From DATAEE01 sp963725145 (GTDB taxonomy: Bacteria; Acidobacteriota; Vicinamibacteria; Vicinamibacterales; 2-12-FULL-66-21), in NCBI GenBank assembly GCA_963725145.1, contig CAVRXL010000001.1:124001-188000 (forward strand): a stretch of 64,000 nucleotides of DNA, in the 5' to 3' direction. The notes beneath the pieces are model-generated. The model did no database searches. It was not told where the DNA came from and saw only the letters and a program-made list of their open reading frames with translations. Made by a program: the position numbers and the translations under genes. Below are positions 17,223 through 24,865 of this stretch, in pieces; position 1 is the first letter of the stretch; each line of letters opens with the position of its first letter.

Positions 17223-19760
17223 TCACTTCAGTCCCACGGCGAGATAGAGGTCATTCAGGACGCGGTTGATTTGGTAGGCATAGCTACGGCCGTCGGCCGA
17301 CAGCACCGGCCCATCGAGCCCAACCACCGCGGCCGGATCGGCTGGCATCAGTTCCTTCCAGGGCTCCACGCGCTCGGTCAGGAGATTGCGCCGGTACACG
17401 CGCGCGGGAGCATCTCCCGGCCCACGCAGGTAGAGCCACGCTCCGTCGGCGCTCCAGTGTATCGGCCTCCCGCGCTCCCCCGCCAGCGGACGCGGAGGCG
17501 CGGCGTCCACCGAATACAACATGATGCCGCTCGGTTCGAGCACGGCAACCATATCCCCCCGTGGTGCGACGGTCCAACTCGACGCTGTGGTGACACCTTC
17601 CGGCGTCACGGCTCGCCACGGCTTCTCTGGCAGCTTCACGAAAATGCGAGGCGGCCGTCCCTCTTCTCGGGCGACGAGGAACAACCGTTGGCCGTCAGCG
17701 GACCAGGCGGCGCACCGGGGAGACGCGCAGGGAATGAGCCCGCCGAGATCGACAGGCCGGGAATCGCCAGGACCGGTAGGAAGCTCGACGAGACGCTCCG
17801 GCGACGGAAGAAAACAAAGCGCCCGCTTCGCATCCGGCGAGAGCGCCAGCGGCCGCCCCGAACCGAGCCGCAGCGCCTGCGCCCCGGTGGTCGGAAGGAG
17901 GTAAGGGACTCCATCGACTCCGCCGGCCGATTCGGCGCCCTCGCTGATGAGGATTGCCTGCCCATCAGCTGCCAGGCCGGTCAGCGCGGACCGCGTGAGG
18001 ACAGCCAACTCGCGCTCGTTGCCGCCTTCTGAACAACAGGTGCTGACACTGAAGCGGCCGAAACCCTGCACCAGCAGCACGCGGCCGTCGGCTGAAACGT
18101 CGCCGATGTTCAAGCTGCCAGGCGCGCGAAAGACGAGCCGCTGCTTTCCTGACAGATCCACGGCATACAACGCGCGGCTGGTCCCTTGCTCGCCGGCTGT
18201 AAACCAGACCTCGTCGCCCCGGGCAGACCATGCGAGACCGTACCGGAAGGATGGCGACGACGACAACACGGTGCGCCGACCCGAGAGGTCGGCGACTTCG
18301 ATTCCTTTCTCGCTGACGAATGCGACCCGATCGCCTCGTGGTGAAACGCGCGGGAAAAGTACGTTGCCGGTCGCCACCACCTGCCCGACCGGAAACTCGA
18401 TTCGTCGCTCGTTGGTCGCTACACGGCGCACGATGGCGAGGCGTTCCCCATCCGGCGCCCAGTCGGCGTCCATCACCCCTTCCGACAGTGGCCGCGGCGT
18501 GCCTCCGATCATCGGCAGACGCGCGAGCGTCCCAACGGCGGTGCCCAGATTTCGATCGGCGGTCAGAAGAATCGCGAGCTCCCCTTTCGGCGAGACGCTG
18601 AGCAGGATCGCGGGCGGCAGGCCCAGCGATCGCGAGTCCGGACCGTCGCTTCGCGTCGTGAACACGTCGGATGCGCTCTCGCCCCACGCCGCGCTGTAGA
18701 CAATCGTCCGCCCATCCGGCGCGAAGCGCGCGCCGTTGACGGTGCCCCGGCGGAACGTCAGCGGCTGAAATGACGGAAGATCGGAGCGTGCCGTGCTGCG
18801 GCCCGCGAAGAATGCTGCCGCCGCCACGATCCCCGCGAGTCCGAAAACCGCGGCCGCCCTCAGCGCCGCTCCGCGACGCGCGGAAGCGCCGGCCGGACCG
18901 ATGCGCTGCGTACCCGATCCGCTCGAGGCGGCTTCGAGGGCGAACCCGAGGTCGCGCGCCGACTGAAATCGTTCCTCCGGCCGTTTCTCGAGGCAGCGCT
19001 CGACGATACGCGCAAGCCCAGGCGGAACTGGTTTGACAGAGTCGAGAGCGGCCGGCTCGTCGTTGAGGATCGCGCTCATCGTCTCGGCCGCCGAGTCGCG
19101 CTGGAACGCCCGACGTCCCGAGAGCAGCTCGTACAGGATCACACCCAGGCTGAAGAGATCGGAACGGTGATCCGCCGGAAGTCCGCGTACCTGCTCCGGC
19201 GACATGTAGCCCGCCGTTCCCAGGACGACGCCCGGGCCAGTGGCCCCCATGGTTGGCGCGCCCATGTCCGCCGGAGACAGCGTGCCCTGCATGAGCTTCG
19301 CGAGGCCGAAATCCAGAATCTTGACCCGGCCGTCGGGGGTCACGAACACGTTCTCGGGTTTCAAATCGCGATGAACGATGCCCTTGTCGTGCGCCGCGGC
19401 GAGTCCCTGGGCGATCTGCACCGCGGACTGGATGGCCTTGCGCAGCGGGAAAGACCCGTCCCTCAGCCGCTCGCGGAGCGTGTCGCCTTCGAGCAGCTCG
19501 GAGACGACGTAGGGAGCGCCATCGGTGCTGCCCACGTCATGAATGACGAGGATGTTGGGATGATTCAGCGTGCTGGCCGCGCGCGCTTCCTGCTCGAACC
19601 GCCGAAGCCGATCCGCGTCGGTCGCGAAACCGGACGGGAGCACCTTGACCGCGACGTCACGATCGAGGCGCGTATCGCGCGCGCGATACACCTCCCCCAT
19701 TCCGCCGGCGCCAATCCGCGCGACGATCTCGTAGGGGCCTAACCTGGTCCCGATGTCCAT
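17223..19760 (-). CDS. Ser/Thr protein kinase with TolB-like beta-propeller
   Basis: 845 aa from ATG 19760 (MDIGTRLGPYEIVARIG). The kinase domain (about residues 8-275) has the intact glycine loop GAGGMGEVYRARD, VAVKVL, HRDLKPENV, LDFGLAK and YMSPEQVRG. A transmembrane helix (about 305-325, FGLAGIVAAAAFFAG) separates it from an outside propeller of WD40/TolB-like blades (FAPDGRTIVYSA, ISVSPKGELAIL, WSARGDEVWFTA, WSADGQRLFLVA, WSADGAWLYLR). The layout suggests a receptor kinase sensing an external ligand. It is first in a tight operon with an MFS transporter and a second kinase, and is divergent from padR. Confidence 0.9.
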   Translation of the reverse strand: MDIGTRLGPYEIVARIGAGGMGEVYRARDTRLDRDVAVKVLPSGFATDADRLRRFEQEARAASTLNHPNILVIHDVGSTDGAPYVVSELLEGDTLRERLRDGSFPLRKAIQSAVQIAQGLAAAHDKGIVHRDLKPENVFVTPDGRVKILDFGLAKLMQGTLSPADMGAPTMGATGPGVVLGTAGYMSPEQVRGLPADHRSDLFSLGVILYELLSGRRAFQRDSAAETMSAILNDEPAALDSVKPVPPGLARIVERCLEKRPEERFQSARDLGFALEAASSGSGTQRIGPAGASARRGAALRAAAVFGLAGIVAAAAFFAGRSTARSDLPSFQPLTFRRGTVNGARFAPDGRTIVYSAAWGESASDVFTTRSDGPDSRSLGLPPAILLSVSPKGELAILLTADRNLGTAVGTLARLPMIGGTPRPLSEGVMDADWAPDGERLAIVRRVATNERRIEFPVGQVVATGNVLFPRVSPRGDRVAFVSEKGIEVADLSGRRTVLSSSPSFRYGLAWSARGDEVWFTAGEQGTSRALYAVDLSGKQRLVFRAPGSLNIGDVSADGRVLLVQGFGRFSVSTCCSEGGNERELAVLTRSALTGLAADGQAILISEGAESAGGVDGVPYLLPTTGAQALRLGSGRPLALSPDAKRALCFLPSPERLVELPTGPGDSRPVDLGGLIPCASPRCAAWSADGQRLFLVAREEGRPPRIFVKLPEKPWRAVTPEGVTTASSWTVAPRGDMVAVLEPSGIMLYSVDAAPPRPLAGERGRPIHWSADGAWLYLRGPGDAPARVYRRNLLTERVEPWKELMPADPAAVVGLDGPVLSADGRSYAYQINRVLNDLYLAVGLK

Positions 19761-19822
19761 TTGTGATGGTCGAGCGGAACGGATTATAGCGAGAGGGGGG
19801 ATTGGCTGTAACATAGGTGGCT
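19761..19822. promoter_or_regulatory. Divergent promoter region, kinase operon / padR
   Basis: Sixty-two bases separate the two divergent starts, so promoters for both must lie here or in the flanking coding sequence. An AT-richer patch (GGATTATAGCG) is the only candidate -10-like sequence. PadR proteins usually bind their own promoter, but no clear inverted repeat is visible. Confidence 0.35.
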
Positions 19823-20176
19823 ATGACAGATATCAACCCGATGATGTTCGCTCGCGAGCTCAAGAAGGGATCCGCCGAGCTCATCATCCTGGCCCTGCTG
19901 GAGGCGCGGCCAAGGCACGGCTACGAGATCGGGAAGCTCGTCGCCGCCCGATCCCACGGTCAGCTCACCTTCCACATCGCGTCGCTCTACGCGCTGCTCT
20001 ATCGCCTGGAGGAGCGCGACTGGATCGTCGGCACGTGGGTCGAGAAAGCTGGCCAGCGGCGACGCCGCTACTACCGGCTCACACCGGAAGGCACGCGCGT
20101 CCTCGCCGCCCAGAAACGCACCTGGAAAGCCTTCGTCGCGGCCGTCGGCCGCCTCACGGGAGACGAACATGCCTAA
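19823..20176 (+). CDS. PadR family transcriptional regulator
   Basis: 117 aa from ATG 19823 (a GTG 6 bases upstream is possible). A winged-helix PadR domain fills the protein: LKKGSAELIILALLEARPRHGYEIGKLV, then the wing region with LYRLEERDWIVGTWV and RRRYYRLTPEGTRVL. PadR proteins are small repressors that respond to phenolics, drugs or membrane stress. Its stop overlaps the start of the following ADOP permease by 8 bp, the usual PadR-permease pairing in Acidobacteriota, so it very likely controls that gene. Confidence 0.9.
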   Translation: MTDINPMMFARELKKGSAELIILALLEARPRHGYEIGKLVAARSHGQLTFHIASLYALLYRLEERDWIVGTWVEKAGQRRRRYYRLTPEGTRVLAAQKRTWKAFVAAVGRLTGDEHA

Positions 20177-22976
20177 CCCTTCGACAGGCTCAGGGCTACC
20201 CCCAGCGGAGTCGAGGGGTAGTTGGTCTGAGGATATTCGCCGCCGCCTCGGCGCGCTGACCTTCAGCCCCGAGCGCGAAGCGGAGATCATCGAAGAGCTG
20301 TCACAGCACCTCGACGATCGTGTCCGCGAGCTGACCGCGGGCGGCGCCTCGGAACAGGAGGCGCGCCGCCGGGCTCTGGCGGAACTGAGCGATCACGACC
20401 TCCTCTCGCCCCACTTCGCGAAACTTCGGCAGGCGCGCGCGGCCGAGCGCATCCAGCCGGGCGTGCCCAGCGCGCGATTCGGGCGCGATCTCTGGCAGGA
20501 CGTCCGCTATGCGCTCCGAACGGCTCGAAAGCAGCCGACGTTTACCGCCGCCGCCGTGCTCACGCTCGCGCTCGGGATTGGCGGCAACACCGCGATCTTC
20601 AGCCTGGTCAACGCCACGCTGCTCGAGCGACTGCCCGTGCGGGCACCCGACGAGCTCGTCTACGTGTTCAACGGGGGCGTGGGCGGAGTGTTCTCGTATC
20701 CCGGGTACGTCGCGCTGCGCGACGGCAACCGTGTGTTCGATGGATGTCTCGCCGCGGGCGGCATCGTTGCCAGCCTCAACGCCGACGCGGTGACCGACAC
20801 CGTATCGGGCCTCATCGTCACCGGAAACTTCTTCGAGCTCCTGGGAGTCTCAGCCGCGCGCGGACGGCTCCTCACGCCGGCCGACGACGTCACGGTCGGA
20901 GGCCATCCGGTGGCGGTCGTCAGCCACCAGTTGTGGCAGACACGCTTCGGCGCCCGGCCGGACATCGTCGGGCACGAAGTGATGCTGAACGGCCACCGAT
21001 TCACGATTGTCGGCGTCACACCTCCCGCGTTCAAGGGCCCCGAGGTGGGAGCATCCGTTCATTTGTATGTACCGATGATGATGCAGGCGGTGATGCGGCC
21101 GCCGAGGGCCAGATACTCCGGCGAGATGAATCCGGATCTTCTGAAAAACCCAGGCAGCGGCTGGCTCGCTGCGATGGGCCGGCTGAAGCCGGGCGTGACC
21201 CCGGCGCAGGCAGAGGCGGAGCTGGGGGCGCTCGCGACACACTACGTCCGGACCCTCGATCCCTCGGCGCCGCCGCGCCGGATTCCGGTGATACCGGTGA
21301 ACGACGGCGACCCCGAACAGCGGGAGCAGATGCGCTCAGTGGCGATGCTTCTCGGCTGCGTCGTCGGAGTCGTCCTGTTGATCGCCTGCGTGAACGTCGC
21401 CAATCTGCTTCTTTCGAGGACCGCGTCGCGCCGCCGCGAGCTGTCGGTCCGGCTCGCGATCGGTGCCAGCCGCTGGCGGATCGTCAGACAACTCGTCACC
21501 GAGAGCGTCCTGCTCGCGATCGGCGGCGGGCTGGTCGGTGTGGGGCTCGCCTGGCTGCTGGTCGGGAGCTTCGGCGCATGGCCGCCGCCGGGCGGCGCGC
21601 TCCCGATCGCGATCGACTTCGCGATTGACTGGCGGGTCCTGCTCTTCTCCTTCGTGCTGTCGCTCGCCACGGGCTTCTCGTTCGGGCTCGTGCCGGCGCT
21701 GCGCGCCTCGCGCACCGACCTCCTGCCCGCGCTCAAGGACGACTCGTTCGTGCCGGGCGAGCGCTCGCGGCGGCTGGGGCTGAAGAAGGCGCTGGTCGTG
21801 ACGGAGGTCGCGCTTTCCGTCGGCCTTCTCGTCGTCGCCGGCCTCTTCGTCCGCAGCCTCGGCGCCGCCCGTGCGATCGATCCAGGGATCGACGCGGACC
21901 GACTGGTGACCATGCCGCTCAGCGTCAACCTCCTGCGATACACACGCCCCCAGGGACGGCAGTTCTACGAGCGGATCATCGACCGATCGCAGGCGCTGCC
22001 GGGCGTCGAGAGCGCGGCGGTCGCGCGCGTGGCGGTGTTGACGGGCGCCGCCCGCGGGTCGAGCTTCCACATCGAAGGGCGGGCCGCGAGCCGCGACCGG
22101 TTCACGAGCGAGGGGGCCGGGCCGGTGGCCGAAGATCCCAACGCGATCAACGTCAACATCGTCAGCCCCGGGTTCTTCCGGACGCTCGGGATCGGCCTCG
22201 TGCGGGGACGGGACTTCGGCATCGACGACGGCGAGAAGGCGCCTCGGGTGGCGATCGTCAGTGAGGCGGCGGTGCGCCGCCATTTCCCCGACGTCGATCC
22301 GATCGGCAAACGCGTGAGCCTTGCCGGTCCGGAGGGTCCCTGGCTTCAGATCGTGGGCGTGGTGCGCGACAGCAAGTACGCGGACATCGCCGAGTCGGCG
22401 CTCCCGATCGCGTACCTCCCGCTCTCGCAGAACCACGAGACGGGCGTCACGCTCTACGTTCGCGCCACGGTACCGCCCGCGTCGCTCGTCGGCGGCCTCC
22501 GCCGCGAGGTGCAGGCGCTCGAACCCAACCTGCCGATCGCGAACGTGCGGACGATGGAGGAAACGATCGGCGTAGCGCTGTACGCGCCGCGCATGGGCGC
22601 CGTGCTGCTCTCGGGATTCGGCGGGCTCGCGCTGCTGCTCGCGGCCGTCGGCGTCTACGGCGTCCTGTCGTTCTCGATCGCCCAGCGGACCCGCGAGATG
22701 GGGATCCGCGTCGCGCTCGGCGCCGATGCCGGAAAGGTGTTCGGCCTCGTGGTGCGCGAAGGGATGACGCTCGTCGCGATCGGAACGGTCGTCGGCCTGG
22801 CGGCGGCCGCCGCGAGCGCGACCTGGCTCGGGTCGTTTCTCTATACGATCGGCCCGCGCGATCCCGTCGCGTTCGCGACCGCGCCGATCGTGCTGGCCGC
22901 CGTCGCGCTGCTGGCCTGTCTGGCGCCGGCCTACCGGGCGATGCGAGTCAGCCCGGTCGTGGCGCTCAGACAGTAA
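20169..22976 (+). CDS. ADOP-type FtsX/MacB permease (PadR-linked)
   Basis: 935 aa. After a short leader, residues about 20-100 form the helical N-terminal domain often found in PadR-linked copies (ALTFSPEREAEIIEELSQHLDDR). The rest is the tandem MacB-PCD/FtsX arrangement: LALGIGGNTAIFSLVNATLLE, a periplasmic domain, three helices (VVLLIACVNVANLLLSR onward), a second periplasmic domain, and three final helices ending in AYRAMRVSPVVALRQ. No ATPase gene is adjacent, as usual for these orphan permeases. Residues 3-16 are encoded by a dispersed repeat, so the true start may differ. Co-transcribed with padR. Confidence 0.9.
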   Translation: MPNPSTGSGLPPAESRGSWSEDIRRRLGALTFSPEREAEIIEELSQHLDDRVRELTAGGASEQEARRRALAELSDHDLLSPHFAKLRQARAAERIQPGVPSARFGRDLWQDVRYALRTARKQPTFTAAAVLTLALGIGGNTAIFSLVNATLLERLPVRAPDELVYVFNGGVGGVFSYPGYVALRDGNRVFDGCLAAGGIVASLNADAVTDTVSGLIVTGNFFELLGVSAARGRLLTPADDVTVGGHPVAVVSHQLWQTRFGARPDIVGHEVMLNGHRFTIVGVTPPAFKGPEVGASVHLYVPMMMQAVMRPPRARYSGEMNPDLLKNPGSGWLAAMGRLKPGVTPAQAEAELGALATHYVRTLDPSAPPRRIPVIPVNDGDPEQREQMRSVAMLLGCVVGVVLLIACVNVANLLLSRTASRRRELSVRLAIGASRWRIVRQLVTESVLLAIGGGLVGVGLAWLLVGSFGAWPPPGGALPIAIDFAIDWRVLLFSFVLSLATGFSFGLVPALRASRTDLLPALKDDSFVPGERSRRLGLKKALVVTEVALSVGLLVVAGLFVRSLGAARAIDPGIDADRLVTMPLSVNLLRYTRPQGRQFYERIIDRSQALPGVESAAVARVAVLTGAARGSSFHIEGRAASRDRFTSEGAGPVAEDPNAINVNIVSPGFFRTLGIGLVRGRDFGIDDGEKAPRVAIVSEAAVRRHFPDVDPIGKRVSLAGPEGPWLQIVGVVRDSKYADIAESALPIAYLPLSQNHETGVTLYVRATVPPASLVGGLRREVQALEPNLPIANVRTMEETIGVALYAPRMGAVLLSGFGGLALLLAAVGVYGVLSFSIAQRTREMGIRVALGADAGKVFGLVVREGMTLVAIGTVVGLAAAAASATWLGSFLYTIGPRDPVAFATAPIVLAAVALLACLAPAYRAMRVSPVVALRQ
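20181..20221. repeat. Composite palindromic repeat inside permease 5' end
   Basis: Two elements lie side by side: CCCTTCGACAGGCTCAGGG, and CTACCCC (20196-20202) pairing with GGGGTAG (20215-20221). The TTCGACAGGCTCAG core nearly matches the repeat that ends the acetyltransferase gene at about 6165-6188. Confidence 0.55.
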
Positions 22977-22982
22977 CGAAGT

Positions 22983-23000
22983 CCCCAGGCCCCAGGCCCC
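22983..23000. repeat. Short tandem CCCCAGG units
   Basis: Two and a half copies of CCCCAGG in the 63-bp gap between the permease and the next gene. A related G-rich run (TTGGGGCCTGGGGC) occurs in the other orientation at about 50580-50593. Confidence 0.45.
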
Positions 23001-23039
23001 GGGAATCTCGGAGTCCCGGATCGGTCGTATCCTGACCGT

Positions 23040-24053
23040 ATGCATTCCGGGCGGCTCGCAGTGCTCCTGTTCGCGTGGGCGGCCGCCCTTCGACTCGGCG
23101 ACGCCCTCGCAACGCCTCGCTCAGGGCAGGCCCAGACCCCGCCGAAGATCGCGACGGCGCGCGCGATCGGAATCCTCGAAGTGCCTCGGCTCGAAAAGAA
23201 GAGCGACACTCCCGTCGTCCTGCGGCGCCGCGCCTCAGCGGACAGCCCCGTCGTCGCCACGATCTCGGCACTCGAAGCGCTCGAGATTGAGGAGTTCGAC
23301 TCCGCGCGGAGCGGCGCGCTCGTGTTCGGCCGCGAGGGCAACTGGAGCCTGCTCGAGACGAGTGCGGGCGTCCCCGGCTGGCTGGCGGCTTCGGATGGTG
23401 GCACTTTCCACTCGTTGGAAACGCTGCTTCGCCAGAAGCCGACCTACCTCACCGGCGCATGGGACGGACGAGTCGCGGCTACTCCGGGCGCCGCGAAGCG
23501 GACACGGCTCCCGAGCGATCCGCGGAAGAGGATGGTCGGATATCTCGTTTCACAGCCCGAGCGGCCCATCAACGACGTCGTTCGGGACAAGTGGATCCTG
23601 GCCTTCGAGCGCCCCGATCCCTTCGCCGCTGTCGTCGCACGCTTCCAGAGTCCGCGCTACGACCACGTCCTGCGAGGAACATCGGCAAAGACTCCACCGG
23701 ACATCGTCGTCTTCGACCGGCAACCGGGATGGTTTCAGGTGGCGCTCAGCCGGCCCGACTGGCGGACGGAGCCGAAGGTGTGGATTCAGGACGGGCAGGT
23801 CTGGCGGTTCCACGAAGTTACGGCCGAGGCCGAACGAGAACGTCTCGCCGAGGAGGCCTGGGGACGCGAGCACAAGGACGTGCGCGTCGTGGGATTCCGT
23901 CACGTTGCGGGCGCGCTCTGGCTCGAGGTCGAGAGCCTGAGCCTCAGGTCGTGCACCAGCAGCGAGCCGCCCACGGTCAAGGCGCGCGGCTGGATCCCAG
24001 CCCACGCGCCTTCGGGTGAACCGACCGTCTGGTTCGCGGCGAGGGGTTGTTAG
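23040..24053 (+). CDS. Secreted SH3-like domain protein
   Basis: 337 aa with a hydrophobic leader (LAVLLFAWAAALRL). Residues about 55-115 resemble a bacterial SH3 domain (PVVLRRRASADSPVVATISA, then GNWSLLETSAGVPGWLAAS). A second, less clear repeat follows around PGWFQVALSRPDWRTEPKVWIQ. There is no catalytic motif I recognise. The gene follows the PadR/ADOP pair by 63 bp and could be part of that transcript. It ends in a 4-bp TTAG overlap with the convergent gene. Confidence 0.65.
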   Translation: MHSGRLAVLLFAWAAALRLGDALATPRSGQAQTPPKIATARAIGILEVPRLEKKSDTPVVLRRRASADSPVVATISALEALEIEEFDSARSGALVFGREGNWSLLETSAGVPGWLAASDGGTFHSLETLLRQKPTYLTGAWDGRVAATPGAAKRTRLPSDPRKRMVGYLVSQPERPINDVVRDKWILAFERPDPFAAVVARFQSPRYDHVLRGTSAKTPPDIVVFDRQPGWFQVALSRPDWRTEPKVWIQDGQVWRFHEVTAEAERERLAEEAWGREHKDVRVVGFRHVAGALWLEVESLSLRSCTSSEPPTVKARGWIPAHAPSGEPTVWFAARGC

Positions 24054-24757
24054 TTCTTCGTCACGCCCAGGCCGGTAACGACAGCGTCGGTGTTGTGCGC
24101 GAAGCGGATGCCATAGACACCGTCGGTGGACTTGAGCTTTCCGGCTGCGACGAGCTCCGCCTTCGGATAACTCGCGACCACCTTGCCGTTGATCGCGCAC
24201 TCGACCGCGTCGGCCTTGACCGACAGCGCGATCTCCTGCGTCACCGACGATCCCTTGCCGGCTGCCTTGTTCACCGCTTCGTGCGCTGTTGGCCGCCGGC
24301 CGCCCATCTGAAACGGCTCGGGTCCGAAGCCGCGCACGATGAACCGGCCGTCCCCGTAAGCGGCGCAATACAGGAAGCTCTGTGAAGCCGTGCCCATCTC
24401 GTTCCCGGCGATGACGATGCCGTACGGGTGCGGATGGTCGTTCAATCCCATGTAGTTCGATTCGGTGAACGTGGCCTTGACGGTGTAGTTACCCGCCGCG
24501 GTATTTGCGGGGTTCCAATACGTGACCGCCGGACCCGTGGTCACCTGCAGGTCCTTGCCGACCGCCGCGAGCTTCGCGTTGTTCAGGGCCTGTCCCTTCT
24601 GTTCTTCCTGTGCGTCGATCTTGCCCGTCCAGCCGGGAACGGAGATTCCGCCGTCGGCCACGACGCGGTTGGCGTCAGCCGGCGGCGCCTGGGCCGAGAT
24701 AGCGGTGGGGGTGACAATCAGGAACGCCGCGAGTACTGAAACGTGGACCAGTCGCAT
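24050..24757 (-). CDS. Secreted DUF1080-like protein
   Basis: 235 aa with a signal peptide ending in AISAQ. The body looks like a concanavalin/LamG-type jelly-roll (YTVKATFTES, GIVIAGNEMG, YCAAYGDGRFIVRGFG, IALSVKADAVECAINGKVV, DGVYGIRFAHNTDAVVTGL). This strand pattern is typical of the '3-keto-disaccharide hydrolase' (DUF1080) superfamily, whose small members may bind rather than cleave sugars. No active-site residues can be assigned with confidence. It is a single gene, convergent with the SH3-like gene. Confidence 0.65.
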   Translation of the reverse strand: MRLVHVSVLAAFLIVTPTAISAQAPPADANRVVADGGISVPGWTGKIDAQEEQKGQALNNAKLAAVGKDLQVTTGPAVTYWNPANTAAGNYTVKATFTESNYMGLNDHPHPYGIVIAGNEMGTASQSFLYCAAYGDGRFIVRGFGPEPFQMGGRRPTAHEAVNKAAGKGSSVTQEIALSVKADAVECAINGKVVASYPKAELVAAGKLKSTDGVYGIRFAHNTDAVVTGLGVTKN

Positions 24758-24842
24758 AGGTGCGCCTCCAGCTCGCCGTTGAGCATCAGTTTGTAATCCG
24801 GCTCGGAGCGTGGCGTCAACTGCAACCGGCTGTCTCGGGCCC

Positions 24843-24865
24843 GCCCGACCTGAAGGTCGGGCCTA
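24843..24865. repeat. Palindrome providing a gene stop (GCCCGACC-TGAA-GGTCGGGC-CTA)
   Basis: Perfect 8-bp inverted repeat with a TGAA loop, followed by CTAC. The CTA (24863-24865) is the TAG stop of the minus-strand ADOP gene. Confidence 0.75.

Noticed and set aside
15902..17269. Plus-strand frame of about 455 codons opposite the MFS gene
   Set aside because: Arg/Glu/Gln-rich antisense artefact of GC-rich coding sequence; no domains.
24843..24862. Rho-independent terminator
   Set aside because: The stem is strong but no T-run follows; recorded as a repeat instead.
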